The position numbers were made by a program, and so were the translations under genes. Shown here piece after piece: positions 51,898 through 61,769 of a stretch of 64,000 bases of DNA. Within the stretch, counting starts at the first letter, position 1; every line of letters starts with the position of its first letter. A model generated the notes under the pieces. The model searched no databases. It had not been told where the DNA came from and was given only the letters and a program-made list of their open reading frames with translations. Source of the DNA: Deltaproteobacteria bacterium (lineage in GTDB: Bacteria; Myxococcota_C; UBA6777); NCBI GenBank assembly GCA_006226375.1, contig SBHC01000071.1, forward strand, positions 1 through 64,000, given 5' to 3'.

Positions 51898-52320
51898 ATG
51901 AAGCGCGCGGTTCTCGGTGTTGTTGCTCTCTGTATATTTGGCGGCTTGGGGTTGGGTGGATGCCAACAGAAGAAGTCAGCTCCTGCTCCCAAAAGCGCCG
52001 CTGTGAAGAAGCGAAAACCTGTTCTCCGAGATCTCGACGCGCTTGTCGCCCACTTTCAGGCTCAGGGTCTTAAGATCTCGAATCCCAAACCCAAGTTTGC
52101 CCAGATGATCGGTGCTTTGGAAGGGAAAGGAGTGGACGTGGAAGGCAAGTGGGTTGAAGTGTATCGTTTTGCGAAGGGGAAGGACAAAGCGATGTCCAAC
52201 GGCCAGCTTCAGTTTCAACGCTTGGGTGCTGTGACCGAGATTAAGGGAGTCTTTTTGCTGGCGTACCCGAAGCAACATCCTGCCAAGGAGCAGGTCAACA
52301 AAGCCTTTCAATCGTTCTGA
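51898..52320 (+). CDS. Small lipoprotein
   Basis: A 140-residue lipoprotein with signal peptide and lipobox GLGGCQQ. After a Lys/Pro-rich spacer the mature domain (about 45-140) is mixed alpha/beta (LDALVAHFQAQGLKI, VEVYRFAKG, GVFLLAYPKQHP) and not recognised. It follows the UPF0489 gene by ten bases and its end overlaps the convergent acetyltransferase gene by 13 bases. Confidence 0.82.
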   Translation: MKRAVLGVVALCIFGGLGLGGCQQKKSAPAPKSAAVKKRKPVLRDLDALVAHFQAQGLKISNPKPKFAQMIGALEGKGVDVEGKWVEVYRFAKGKDKAMSNGQLQFQRLGAVTEIKGVFLLAYPKQHPAKEQVNKAFQSF

Positions 52321-52766
52321 CGGAGATCTTTCTCCAGCATGATGCGAAGCAGCTGGTTGGGCGTGCTCACAAAGGTCCCCACAATGGAAAAGCCACACTT
52401 GAGATTGAGCACCAGCATTCGCTTGAAGGCGTTGGAGGTTTGGGTCCGAACCGTTTGGTAGCCTTGGCGGCAAAGCTCTTGGTGCTGTCGATGCATAAGC
52501 TCTCTTGCGATGCCTTGCCCCCTGAATGCTGGGGTGACGCCGCCCATCCAGGAGTAAAAGTGTCCCCTGCGTCGTTCGTATCCCAGCTTAAATCCAACGT
52601 ACGTTTGTTTGTGTTTGGCCATCACCGCGAGCACGTTTCGTTTGCCTTCTAGCTCATACAGGAAGCGTTCGCTGTTGTGGTTCAAGAAGCATTGCGCTTC
52701 CAAGGCCATCATCGCTTGGAGGACCCCGTCGGAGAGTGGAGCGCGGTGCAATTCGTATTCAATCAT
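52308..52766 (-). CDS. GNAT-family N-acetyltransferase
   Basis: A 152-residue GNAT protein with the acetyl-CoA loop (GVTPAFRGQGIARELM, the Q/R-x-x-G-x-G/A motif) and following helix and strands (KRMLVLNLKCGFSIVGTF). The substrate is unknown. The start at 52766 is 13 bases after the stop of the 341-residue membrane protein on the same strand, suggesting a two-gene operon. Its end overlaps tail-to-tail with the small lipoprotein gene. Confidence 0.9.
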   Translation of the reverse strand: MIEYELHRAPLSDGVLQAMMALEAQCFLNHNSERFLYELEGKRNVLAVMAKHKQTYVGFKLGYERRRGHFYSWMGGVTPAFRGQGIARELMHRQHQELCRQGYQTVRTQTSNAFKRMLVLNLKCGFSIVGTFVSTPNQLLRIMLEKDLRQND

Positions 52767-52779
52767 CGCGACTTCCCTT

Positions 52780-53805
52780 CTATCGATTGCTGTTGCAACG
52801 ACGCATCCGAAGGTTAAACTTGATTCGGATTAATCCTTCGTGCATCCCGAGGTTTCGAGTGTATTGGAGAACGGCTTGGTCAATGTGATTGACATACTCT
52901 CTACAGGCTAGCTTCATGCACCTTCGGTTGTCCTTTGCTTTGCCAATGATCTTGACCCTGGCTCGAACATACAGCTGGTTGTTTTTGCCCCGACGTAGCT
53001 TGGTGAAACGGAAGCAGGTGTGTTGAAGGATCGCCTTCTTGATCTTGGGAAACTGCGCTTTGATCGCTCGCCAATCCCGGTTCTTCTTCATCTTTCGTTT
53101 CTGGTTCAGGTCGATCGTTTGGATGACCATTCGCGGAATGCTCGCGAGCATCCGACGAACCTCCGTTCTCAAGTTGAGGTTGGTGTTGATGCCCCGGATC
53201 TTTCCTCGTACATCGCGTAAGGTTTGGGTGACTCCAGCCTCACGAAGAACCTGCGAGAGAACCTCTGCGATTGCTCCTTTGTTGTCAGCTAGCATCCCTT
53301 TGGAGCCGGAGCGCTTCGACCGGTTGTTCTTCAACAAGACACGCACGACCTGTTTCAGAAGTCTTCCATTTCTCGCCAGCAACTGGTCGATCAAGTACTT
53401 GGCTGGATTGACCCGGTTTTTGTTCCGGATGCCCTTGATGACCTGAACCAGCAAGCGGGCGTCGTTGGCGAGTAGCTTTTCAAAGGCTCCTTGCAACGCT
53501 CGTGATGTTGGCGTGTGTCCATCCTTGGCGAGAGGGCGTCGAAAGGACTGTCGCAAAATGCTGGACAACAGCCGGGCGTCGTTCGCGAGCAGCTTGTCCA
53601 ACGCCTTCTCCAAAAACACCGGACCCTTCGGCTTCTTGGACGACTGCGTTATGCGCATCTTATGAAACGTTTTCGCCGCAATCGTTGTTAGCATATCTCC
53701 ATCGTTGCGCAAAAGCATATAACTAGAGATAGCTACCACAAGGCTCAAGGTAACAAAAAATGCAGCTAGAGATAGCCACAACACGTTTAAGATGCTCTTT
53801 TGCAT
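52780..53805 (-). CDS. Membrane-anchored protein with LLANDARLL repeats
   Basis: A 341-residue protein with one N-terminal membrane helix (LWLSLAAFFVTLSLVVAISS). The next 150 residues hold at least three and perhaps four related helical repeats: LDKLLANDARLLSSILRQ, FEKLLANDARLLVQVIKG, IDQLLARNGRLLKQVVRV, and a weaker MLADNKGAIAEVLSQV. The remainder is very basic (RKMKKNRDWRAIKAQFPKIK) and ends in several Cys (CFRF, RRCMKLACREYV, MRRCNSNR). I do not recognise it. AAGGAACC precedes the ATG. A possible role is a periplasmic, positively charged structural protein. Confidence 0.82.
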   Translation of the reverse strand: MQKSILNVLWLSLAAFFVTLSLVVAISSYMLLRNDGDMLTTIAAKTFHKMRITQSSKKPKGPVFLEKALDKLLANDARLLSSILRQSFRRPLAKDGHTPTSRALQGAFEKLLANDARLLVQVIKGIRNKNRVNPAKYLIDQLLARNGRLLKQVVRVLLKNNRSKRSGSKGMLADNKGAIAEVLSQVLREAGVTQTLRDVRGKIRGINTNLNLRTEVRRMLASIPRMVIQTIDLNQKRKMKKNRDWRAIKAQFPKIKKAILQHTCFRFTKLRRGKNNQLYVRARVKIIGKAKDNRRCMKLACREYVNHIDQAVLQYTRNLGMHEGLIRIKFNLRMRRCNSNR

Positions 53806-54031
53806 AGGCGGGTTCCTTAGCCAGTCAAATGAACCATAGAAGCTTAGAAACAGGAGTGAGTCGTTCGGAGGGGACGACCGTTTTCGTGTATCATTGGTTG
53901 TTGTTTGTGTTCAAGAGTCCAAGGGTGGACGTTGAGGTTGTCACGTTCCTGGCCTTTTTGGTATCATCACGCAACGGTTCGCTTTGCTTCATCAAGTTTT
54001 GTGGTGTGTTGCCACAATGTTTGGATACAGG

Positions 54032-57000
54032 ATGACGGTTATGTTGGGTTTGGTTTCGCAAGAGTCGCGCCATCGTTGGATGGGTAAGAGCCTGGGTTAT
54101 GGAGTTGTCTTTCTCGCCTTGGTATGGAGCCTTTCGGGCTGTGTCGTTGGCGATGTTGGGGTCACCATTCCTGGCTGTGAGGTGTGTCCGGAGCGCTGTC
54201 TTCAGAACGAAGAAGGGCGTGGCCGCTGTGTTGCTTGCCTCAAGGATGAGCAATGCCAGAGCCAGGTCAGCCCAACCAAACGCTGCACCCAGGACAACAA
54301 ATGCATCTGTGGAAGCGACAAAGATTGTCCAGAGGGTCGCTCTTGCATTGGCGAAGGCGGCTGTGTGGAATGCAAAGACGACAAGGACTGCAAAGGAGAA
54401 GGCCGCAACTTCTGTGTTGGCTACCAATGCCAGGAATGCCGCCGGGGTGATTTTCGAGCGTGCGGGCCCAGCAACCAAACAGCTTGCAAGCAAGGTAGTC
54501 AAACGTGCCTGGCCAGCGGAGTTTGGGGCGACTGCCAAGGCTGGGTTGTCTGCAAGTCCAACGAGACCTGCAAGAACGAAGCCTGCGTCTCTTCCTGCCC
54601 GGACCCTTCACCTTGTCAGGCCAGTGACAAACGCTGTGACCCCAACTCCTCCGGGAACAATGAGTTCCAACGGTGTGTCCGAAACAGCCAGGGTTGCCTG
54701 GAGTGGAGCACGCCGGAAGCTTGTCCTGCGTCGAACGTTTGCGAAGGACAGGGCGAGTGCAAGTTACCGGCCTGCCCTCAAGGGGAGACTCGATGCGGAA
54801 CAACCTGCGTGAAACTTCAATCTGACGTCAAACACTGCGGCGCCTGCGACAATGCGTGCAAGAGCAACGAAGTCTGCAACGCAGGCTCTTGTGGAAGCAC
54901 TTGTCAGGCTCCAACCACAGATTGCAATGGCTCTTGTGTGAACACCCAATCGGACAACAAGCACTGTGGTGGTTGCGACAAGACTTGTTCCTCTACGGAG
55001 GCTTGCAACAACGGTCAGTGCAAGAGCACCTGCAAAGGGGCGACGGTGGACTGCAACGGGCGTTGTACGGACCTCAACACGGACGCAAAACACTGTGGTC
55101 AGTGTGGCAAGGCTTGCCCCTCCAGCCAAACGTGCAAGGCCGGAAAGTGCGAGGACCTCTGCTCTTCGGGAACGACGCTGTGTGGGGGCCAATGTGTCGA
55201 CACCTCTTCCGACGGTCAACACTGTGGTGCTTGCAACAACGCTTGCAAAGCTGGGGAAGCTTGTTCGTCGGGAACCTGCAAGTTGAGCTGTCCCTCTGGG
55301 CAGAGTGGCTGCAGCGGCTCCTGCAAAGATCTCCAAAACGACAAGCAAAACTGCGGGACGTGCGGAAACGCTTGCGCTTCGCAAGAAACCTGTGTCAAAG
55401 GCGCGTGCAAATCTCCCTGTCCTACGGGACAAAGCCTCTGCTCGGGTGGATGCCTCGACACCCAAAGCAACGACTTCCACTGTGGAGGCTGCAACAAGAA
55501 ATGTCCCTCCAAGCAGTCATGTGTGAAGGGGGTTTGTCGGTCGTGTACGGGCTCTACCACCAAAGAGATCTGCGGGAACAACAAAGACGACGACTGCGAC
55601 GGTCAAATCGATGAACCCTCCGAGTGTACCTCCATCCCTGTAAAGAACGGGATCAATGACTACGCGGTGCGTGACAACGGAGACATCTTTGTGGTGCACT
55701 CCAGCACCTCCAATGGAATCGAAGCGACGTGCTTTAAGCCAGGTGGGGCTTCTCTCCGGGCTCAGTTCTCGGTGGCGGCCAAGGGCCAGTTTCGTCAGGA
55801 GTATCCGTCTGTTCAAACGGCTCCAGGTGCCAACATGTATGTGGTGGCCTGGATTGAGTGGTCCAGCTCCCAGTCGTCTTCTCGAAACTTGTTCCTGCAA
55901 CGCTTCGACACACAATGCAAGCCCTTGGGTTCCAAGATCGCCTGGCCCTACACCAACGGGAACGGATCCTATTCTTACAGCGTCGCCATGGACGGAAGTG
56001 GAAACCTGGCTGTGCTGTTTCGGGATACGCAGCGCGCTCTTCGCTTGGTGTTCTTCAGCAGCGCAGGGAACAAACTCTCCGACCTTGCGGTGGAAACAGG
56101 CACCAGCCAAAACTGTCCTGGAGGGGGTTACGGTCAGCACGTCGCGATGAACAAGACCGGGGCAGGCCTGGTCTCGTGCCAGCGGCACTCGTCCAATCCT
56201 ATCTACTACCGTCGGTTCTCGGCCCAACAAAAGTTCTTGGATACTTCGATGGTGCAGTTGAAAGGCTCGGTCAGCAACAGCTCCTGGTATGAAAGTCATG
56301 GAACGGGCATCAATGACAGTGGGGCGTTTGCCATTGAGTGGCAGGCGTACAGCAAAGGAGCCAACTGGGCGAGCTTCTTCTCGAACAGCGGAGCGGCTGT
56401 TAAGTCCGACGTTGAGGTCAGTCCTTACATTGGGTCTGGCTACGATGGTTTTCGCTATGTCCACCAGCAGCTGCAGCTTTTGGGTGGCGACTTCGTGATG
56501 CGAGATACTGTTCGTAGAGATAGCGACATCCCCATCTGGTATCGCTACAAGCAAGATGGAACTCTGGTCAGCGCTCTACGTGGGACATACCATCCCTGGT
56601 CGTTACGAACCAACGGCAAAACGGCCTATATCGTGGAAGGTAGCACCATAAAGATAGTCGACTTGAGCCCTGGCAAAGGTCTCTGTAAAGGACAAGCTTG
56701 CATTTGTACGCCTGGTTCCACCCAGGTTTGCTACCACGGCAGCACCTCCACATCCGTCCGTGGTGCCTGCAAAACGGGCATGCAAACCTGTCAGCCTGAC
56801 GGACTTGGCTGGGGCGCTTGCGTGGGCGAAGTGTTGCCCTCTCCCGAAGTGTGCAGCAACAACATCGACGACGACTGTGACGGGCAAACCGACGAAAACT
56901 GCACCAACCCAAAGGGCATCGATACTCCAGGGTTGAATGATATCGCGGTGTCGTCGAATGGCGACGTTGCGGCCGTGTGGTGGACGGGCAAGGCCCTGCT

Positions 57001-57943
57001 TGGGTTCTGTTTCCATCCGAACAGCACGGTCAAACGAAAAACGTTCATCATCACCCAAGATTCCAAACAGGTGAGCAATCCTTTTGTAAAGATGTCGCGA
57101 AATGGCAAGTACATCGTGGTGATGTGGCGGGGAACGCCGCTTCTCTCGGACCGAACCTACAATGTGTTTGCCCGGTTGTATCGCAGCGACTGTTCCCCAC
57201 TGACCCAAGTGCTACAGCTCACGCAAATCCGAGGGGACGAGTGGTACGATGCCGCCGTCGATAACAGCGGGCGGTTCACGATGTTGTACTACAATGACAA
57301 ACGTGAGCTGTTCTGGGTGCGTTACAACAGCGCGGGGTCCGTCCTGAACAAGCCTGCCATGCTCGACAACGGACAACTGTGTGATTACGCCGCACGCGTT
57401 GGGGTCTCTTCGACAACCGGGGATGGTGTGTTTACATGCCAGCGGCACGCATCCAATCCGATCTATTACCGCCGGTTCCGCTCGACAGGCGCGTTGGTGG
57501 GGTCTGCCTTGGTGGAAGTTCAAAACACCAAAAGCGGGAACAGCTCCTGGTACTTCAGTCATATCCTGGGTGTGAATGACAGCGGGGAGTTTGCGATTCA
57601 GTGGCAGAGCAACAGCCAGAAGACATTCTACGCCAACTTCTACACGTCATCGGGGACCCTGGTTCAATCTGTGACGGTTGGGACCACCATGCAACAGACA
57701 TTCGATGCGTTTCGGTTTGCCCACCCTGGCATGGAAATTTATGGTTCTGACTTTGTTTTGCGAGACGGTGGGAAACGAGGGACGCCTGTGACCTGGATTC
57801 GCTACTCATCCAAAGGTATCGTTCGCAGCCGAGCGACGATGTCTGTCACGTCTTACAAGCGTGAAAGTCTTCGCCTGGACGGCTCCAAAACATTTATCAT
57901 TGATGGCAAAACGATCCAGATTGGAACCGTCATCTTCAAGTAG
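54032..57943 (+). CDS. Large Cys-rich lipoprotein with duplicated MopE-like/beta-propeller-like half
   Basis: About 1303 residues. The signal peptide ends in SLSGC (lipobox). The head GCEVCPERC, GRCVACLKDEQC matches the paralogues at 1-203 and 16659-18761. About six Stig1-like repeats (CVNTQSDNKHCGGCDKTC type) run from about residue 250 to 500. From about 510 there are two related halves, each beginning with a Ca/metal-binding type motif (DDDCDGQIDE; DDDCDGQTDE) as in MopE-like proteins, followed by about 340 residues of WD/beta-propeller-like strands; NPIYYRRF and NDSGxFAIxWQ recur in both. A surface sensor or adhesin is likely. The start at 54032 is chosen by the leader shared with 16659-18761 (GGATACAGG ATGACG). 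Confidence 0.88.
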   Translation: MTVMLGLVSQESRHRWMGKSLGYGVVFLALVWSLSGCVVGDVGVTIPGCEVCPERCLQNEEGRGRCVACLKDEQCQSQVSPTKRCTQDNKCICGSDKDCPEGRSCIGEGGCVECKDDKDCKGEGRNFCVGYQCQECRRGDFRACGPSNQTACKQGSQTCLASGVWGDCQGWVVCKSNETCKNEACVSSCPDPSPCQASDKRCDPNSSGNNEFQRCVRNSQGCLEWSTPEACPASNVCEGQGECKLPACPQGETRCGTTCVKLQSDVKHCGACDNACKSNEVCNAGSCGSTCQAPTTDCNGSCVNTQSDNKHCGGCDKTCSSTEACNNGQCKSTCKGATVDCNGRCTDLNTDAKHCGQCGKACPSSQTCKAGKCEDLCSSGTTLCGGQCVDTSSDGQHCGACNNACKAGEACSSGTCKLSCPSGQSGCSGSCKDLQNDKQNCGTCGNACASQETCVKGACKSPCPTGQSLCSGGCLDTQSNDFHCGGCNKKCPSKQSCVKGVCRSCTGSTTKEICGNNKDDDCDGQIDEPSECTSIPVKNGINDYAVRDNGDIFVVHSSTSNGIEATCFKPGGASLRAQFSVAAKGQFRQEYPSVQTAPGANMYVVAWIEWSSSQSSSRNLFLQRFDTQCKPLGSKIAWPYTNGNGSYSYSVAMDGSGNLAVLFRDTQRALRLVFFSSAGNKLSDLAVETGTSQNCPGGGYGQHVAMNKTGAGLVSCQRHSSNPIYYRRFSAQQKFLDTSMVQLKGSVSNSSWYESHGTGINDSGAFAIEWQAYSKGANWASFFSNSGAAVKSDVEVSPYIGSGYDGFRYVHQQLQLLGGDFVMRDTVRRDSDIPIWYRYKQDGTLVSALRGTYHPWSLRTNGKTAYIVEGSTIKIVDLSPGKGLCKGQACICTPGSTQVCYHGSTSTSVRGACKTGMQTCQPDGLGWGACVGEVLPSPEVCSNNIDDDCDGQTDENCTNPKGIDTPGLNDIAVSSNGDVAAVWWTGKALLGFCFHPNSTVKRKTFIITQDSKQVSNPFVKMSRNGKYIVVMWRGTPLLSDRTYNVFARLYRSDCSPLTQVLQLTQIRGDEWYDAAVDNSGRFTMLYYNDKRELFWVRYNSAGSVLNKPAMLDNGQLCDYAARVGVSSTTGDGVFTCQRHASNPIYYRRFRSTGALVGSALVEVQNTKSGNSSWYFSHILGVNDSGEFAIQWQSNSQKTFYANFYTSSGTLVQSVTVGTTMQQTFDAFRFAHPGMEIYGSDFVLRDGGKRGTPVTWIRYSSKGIVRSRATMSVTSYKRESLRLDGSKTFIIDGKTIQIGTVIFK
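55560..57940 (+). repeat. Internal tandem duplication of about 400 codons
   Basis: Two consecutive units (about 55560-56660 and 56840-57940) encode homologous chains: metal motif DCDGQ[IT]DE, then QRH[SA]SNPIYYRRF, SSWY[EF]SH, and GINDSG/GVNDSG. The similarity is at protein level; the bases have diverged, so the duplication is old. Confidence 0.75.
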
Positions 57944-58046
57944 AATGGGGTTCTTTGGGTTGGGTGAGGTTGGTGGTCAAACGTCAGTTCTCGGTGGGCC
58001 GTTGGATGGAGTTGTGGGTCAAGGGGTTCTTGCGTTTCGCCGTCCT

Positions 58047-60260
58047 TTACAGCGTAAGTTCAAGAGACAGGCGTGCGCTCAAGCCTGGTCCTAGAACTCC
58101 AGAGCCGTGGTATTTGTACTGAGCGTCGAGCAAGTTCTCGACCATGAAGACGACCTTGGCAAAGCGTGTGATGTTGGCTCCACCCCGAATGTTAAGAGTC
58201 CACCAGCGGGGTGTTCCTGTCTCAGGGATACGAACGTCGCTTTTGTCGCGATCAGAGATCTCCGACTGATTTAAGGCGCCGAGCACAAAGATTTCTAGAA
58301 AGCCACGTCGTCCAAATCGGTAGGCCAGGGATACTTTTCCAAACAGAGGAGGGATGCGCGAAAGGGGAGGTGTGGAGTCTTCTGCTTTGTCTGGCTCTGC
58401 AAGGATTTCCTGTCCTTGGGTCCAGGTAATGTTTCCTGCCAGGGAGAGGCCACGCCAGATTCGCCAGCGACCTCCCGCTTCGACTCCGATCACTCTGGCG
58501 TTGTCGGTGTTGACTGGGGTTCGGACCTCTTTCCCATCAATCTCGCTCTGTCCTTTGTATTCACTTTTCACCCGCTTGATGAGGTTGTTCCAAAAGCTGA
58601 CATAGGCTGCGGCCCATAGCTGGAAGCGGTTGGGGAGTCGGGCTCGAACGCTGAGTTCGAGGGTGCGGGATATCTCTGGAGAGAGGTTGGGGTTGGCGAC
58701 TTCATAGAAGTTTCCTTGGTCTCCAAGAGATGCGGCTTCCTGAAGATTGGGGGCACGGAATCCTTCTGCGTACGATAGGCTCACGTTCAAGTAGGGAGAG
58801 ACCATGGCCTGGAACGAAGCATACGGCGCGTGTCCCACCTGCTGAAACGAGACTGCGTCCAAGACATCCCGCGCTGGCGTGGAGGCGAAGAAGCCGTTGA
58901 GGCGTTCTCCAACGTGGAGAAAGAGCCCGCTCCGCCGGTTCCATTGGTAAAGGCGAAAACGTGCCATGAGATAGGCACCCAACGTCATGTAGTTGGAGCC
59001 TGCGGGGAAGTTGGCTGTGGCGGGGGAGTAGACCTCACCGGTGCGGCGACTTTGGGCGTCTGATTCGACCACATCACCGTAGAAATCGACACCGTAAGAC
59101 AGCCGCAGCCAGGAGAACGCGCGGGTCTGACCTTTCCATGAGAAGCCGATGGTGTGGGTCTGGTCATGGTTCAAAGCCTGCTGGGTCAGGTCAAAGGTAC
59201 TGAGGTTGTACGTTTGCTGCTTGCGATTCTCGTCCTGACGGTGGTACGACAAGAGAAACGACATCTCAGTCCGAATCGAACGCAAGTTACCGTCTGTACG
59301 GAGGTACACAAGGTCTCGGATGTTGTCGTAGATTCGGACGCGACCTCGATCGGGGAATTGTTCTGCGCGTCCTGCTCCGATGTGCTGGGCGCGTTGGTAA
59401 GCCAGCTGCAGGTTCCAATCACGCTTGATTCGGACGCGAACCTTTCCGTCGGCAAAGAAGTGCTGGTAGCCTGTAAAAGCCTGGCGACCGGATTGTCCAC
59501 GAATCGCGATCTCACCGAAGTTGGTTTGTTGGATGCTGTACTTGCCGTCCTTGACTGACCCTGGGGCTCCAAGGGTTCCACCGCCGAGGAGGTCACCAAA
59601 GTAGCCGTACGATACACTGCCAGCAAACCCAAAGTTTGAGGTGCTTCCGCCAAAGCTTGCGTGGGCCGTTAGCTCGTTGTCAGCGCTTCCGTAGCGTCCC
59701 AAGAGCGAACCTCGATACCGGAACTTAGAACTTCCCGTCATTAACGTTCCTGGCGTCGTGGCGCTAATCACGCCACCAAAGGCATAGCTACCGTAAGCAA
59801 TCGAGCCGGGTCCTCGGAGCACCTCCAGGCGTTTCAAGTAGTTGGGGTCAATCAAGTTCAGGTACTGGTTGGGGCCTGCCCGGTAGGTTGAATTGTTCAA
59901 CCGTACACCGTCTACCAGGATCAGGATTTGTGGACCTACTGTGCCCCGGATGAAAGGAGCGCCACCTCCATGGTTGGTCTTTTGGACAAACACGCCCGCT
60001 TCTTCCATTAAGGCTTCTGGAACCGAGCGAGGGCGCTTTTCCTGCAAACGTTTTTTGTTCAAGACAGTCGTGGAGCGGGGCGAGCGAAAGGCATCCTCTC
60101 TCACCCGCTGTCCCACTGTGACCGACTCAAACAACGGCGGGAGTCGGCGTTTCGCTTTCTTTTTCGACTTCTTCTTGGACGTATCCTTCTTGGTCTGAGC
60201 GAATACGACCTGAGGGGGAGTGAACCAACCAACCAACAGTGCAACAACGAGCCATCGCAT
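58047..60260 (-). CDS. TonB-dependent outer-membrane receptor
   Basis: A 737-residue receptor. Signal peptide (LVVALLVGWFTPPQVVFA), Lys-rich segment, TonB box ESVTV, plug domain (VPEALMEEAGVFVQKTNHG, PFIRGTVGPQILILVDGVRL, RLEVLRGPGSIAYGSYAFGG) and a 22-strand barrel ending in aromatic LSLELTL. The plug resembles colicin/haem/vitamin-type receptors (QILILVDGVRLNN), but the ligand is not shown and no ABC or haem genes are adjacent. GGGAGAATCTC precedes the ATG at 60260. Expression control is not visible; no Fur-type box was found. Confidence 0.95.
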   Translation of the reverse strand: MRWLVVALLVGWFTPPQVVFAQTKKDTSKKKSKKKAKRRLPPLFESVTVGQRVREDAFRSPRSTTVLNKKRLQEKRPRSVPEALMEEAGVFVQKTNHGGGAPFIRGTVGPQILILVDGVRLNNSTYRAGPNQYLNLIDPNYLKRLEVLRGPGSIAYGSYAFGGVISATTPGTLMTGSSKFRYRGSLLGRYGSADNELTAHASFGGSTSNFGFAGSVSYGYFGDLLGGGTLGAPGSVKDGKYSIQQTNFGEIAIRGQSGRQAFTGYQHFFADGKVRVRIKRDWNLQLAYQRAQHIGAGRAEQFPDRGRVRIYDNIRDLVYLRTDGNLRSIRTEMSFLLSYHRQDENRKQQTYNLSTFDLTQQALNHDQTHTIGFSWKGQTRAFSWLRLSYGVDFYGDVVESDAQSRRTGEVYSPATANFPAGSNYMTLGAYLMARFRLYQWNRRSGLFLHVGERLNGFFASTPARDVLDAVSFQQVGHAPYASFQAMVSPYLNVSLSYAEGFRAPNLQEAASLGDQGNFYEVANPNLSPEISRTLELSVRARLPNRFQLWAAAYVSFWNNLIKRVKSEYKGQSEIDGKEVRTPVNTDNARVIGVEAGGRWRIWRGLSLAGNITWTQGQEILAEPDKAEDSTPPLSRIPPLFGKVSLAYRFGRRGFLEIFVLGALNQSEISDRDKSDVRIPETGTPRWWTLNIRGGANITRFAKVVFMVENLLDAQYKYHGSGVLGPGLSARLSLELTL

Positions 60261-60384
60261 GAGATTCTCCCACAATCTTCTGGGTGTAGAACGATGGCTG
60301 TACTGTACAAGCTTGGGAAGAGTTGAGGTATCCGCAAAAGTACGAAGGGGTGTACGTAGATCTACGTAGGAGAAACGTGTGAGT

Positions 60385-60873
60385 TTATGCGGGACTGGCC
60401 ACTGGGGAGAGAGGGGCGTATCGATGTTGGCTGAGGAGTTGGATGGCTCTGTCGGCGTCGCTGGCTGTGAGGCCCTTCATCCCGTCGGTGGAGACCGTTC
60501 GTTGGGAGGGCATAAACAAGTCGGTGACATCGTCGAGGATGATGTATTCTGCGACCTCTGGATGCTCTTTGAGCCACTTGCTTATTTCTTGCCCCCGCAC
60601 TTTGTTTTGCATGGTGAGGTCAGGCGTGGTGTCGATGATAGTGCCTTGCACCCCTCGGATTCGTAGATAACGCTGCAGGTCAGACAGAGTCTTGTACTGG
60701 TTGGAGCGGCCAATCATTAATCGCCACGAACTCGACAGGACGATCGAAGCTTTGGTGGCTCGAATGATGCGGTTGAATTGTTCGACATTTTCCGGGCAAA
60801 TCGACTCATTACCCGCGCGTTGGCACAAGTCATTGTTAAGGACGCCGTCAATGTCCAAGAAGATTACATTCAT
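60385..60873 (-). CDS. HAD-superfamily protein (SAK-HAD type)
   Basis: A 162-residue protein with HAD motifs: VIFLDIDGVLN (motif I with two Asp), IVLSSSWRL (motif II Ser), a Lys in KVRGQEISKWL, and YIILDDVTDLF (motif IV). This pattern fits the HAD_SAK-type phosphatases found in RNA-repair or stand-alone proteins. Small phosphorylated substrates are expected. AGGAAACTCC precedes the ATG at 60873; the frame upstream of it is not used. Confidence 0.88.
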   Translation of the reverse strand: MNVIFLDIDGVLNNDLCQRAGNESICPENVEQFNRIIRATKASIVLSSSWRLMIGRSNQYKTLSDLQRYLRIRGVQGTIIDTTPDLTMQNKVRGQEISKWLKEHPEVAEYIILDDVTDLFMPSQRTVSTDGMKGLTASDADRAIQLLSQHRYAPLSPVASPA

Positions 60874-61115
60874 GGAGTTTCCTGTTGCAGGGTGCTTGGA
60901 GCCCGTTCGGGTCTCTGGCACATGAATGGACATTCATTATTAGTTTATTTTCCCAAAATTGTACACCAGCGTTGCATTTAAACTTTATTCTTCGTGGTCG
61001 TTGGAGGTTCGTTTGCAGGTCAAAGGATTCCTGCTGACGGGTCTTTTGGGGAGTCTGGTTTGTTGTGCAAAGAGCTTGAACCCACGAGGGATTTGGGCAA
61101 GAAGGGGCGAGGAAC
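60874..61115. other. Intergenic region
   Basis: AT-rich near 60930-60990 on the plus strand, where a TACAAT (minus) could be a -10 box for the HAD gene. No gene or strong hairpin is seen. Confidence 0.35.
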
Positions 61116-61769
61116 TCAATCCAGCGTCGCGAGCCCGTGTCGGAGGGCGTATTTGACGAGCCCAGCGATGTTGTGAATGTTGAGTTTTTGCATGATGCGA
61201 GTGCGGTGGGTGTCGACCGTGCGGTGGCTGATGGAGAGCCGCTGTGCGATTTGCGGGCTGGTGTAGCCCTCAGCGATCCATTGCAAGATCTCCGCTTCCC
61301 GAGGGGTCAGGGGGTTGTCATTGTCTTCTGACGTTGAGGGTTGTCTGTCTTGTACGAGGTACGAGGCAATGGAGGGGCTAAAGAAGGAGTGTCCTTCGGC
61401 CAACGAGCGCACCGCTTTGACAAGGTCAGACATGTCTGCACCTTTCAACAGGTAACCTTGTGCGCCAGCCCGGATGGCTGGGCGGACGTATTCAGGTTCA
61501 TCATGCATCGAGAGAACCAAGACGCGGGTATTGGGGGAGGCTTGGAGCAAGAGGGGTAAGGCGTCGATGCCGTTGCATTTGGGCATGGCAAGATCGAGCA
61601 CGGCCACGGACGGTTGTAGTTCTTCAGCCAGAGAAATCGCGATCTCACCGTTGTCTGCTTCTCCAACGACGGTGAGGTCAGGTTGGCTTTCCAAGAGCAA
61701 GCGAAGGCCCTGGCGAACGATGGTGTGGTCTTCCGCCAGAAGGACTCGAATGGGTTGGGCTTGGTTCAT
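61116..61769 (-). CDS. NarL-family response regulator
   Basis: A 217-residue regulator with a canonical receiver (phospho-Asp59 in AVLDLAMPKCNG, Lys109 in GYLLKGAD, acidic pair in AEDH) and a LuxR HTH (LTPREAEILQWIAEG, SPQIAQRLSISHRTVDTHR). Start overlaps the kinase gene by ATGA, so they form a two-component operon with the PstS-like protein. Regulated genes cannot be read from here. Confidence 0.94.
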   Translation of the reverse strand: MNQAQPIRVLLAEDHTIVRQGLRLLLESQPDLTVVGEADNGEIAISLAEELQPSVAVLDLAMPKCNGIDALPLLLQASPNTRVLVLSMHDEPEYVRPAIRAGAQGYLLKGADMSDLVKAVRSLAEGHSFFSPSIASYLVQDRQPSTSEDNDNPLTPREAEILQWIAEGYTSPQIAQRLSISHRTVDTHRTRIMQKLNIHNIAGLVKYALRHGLATLD

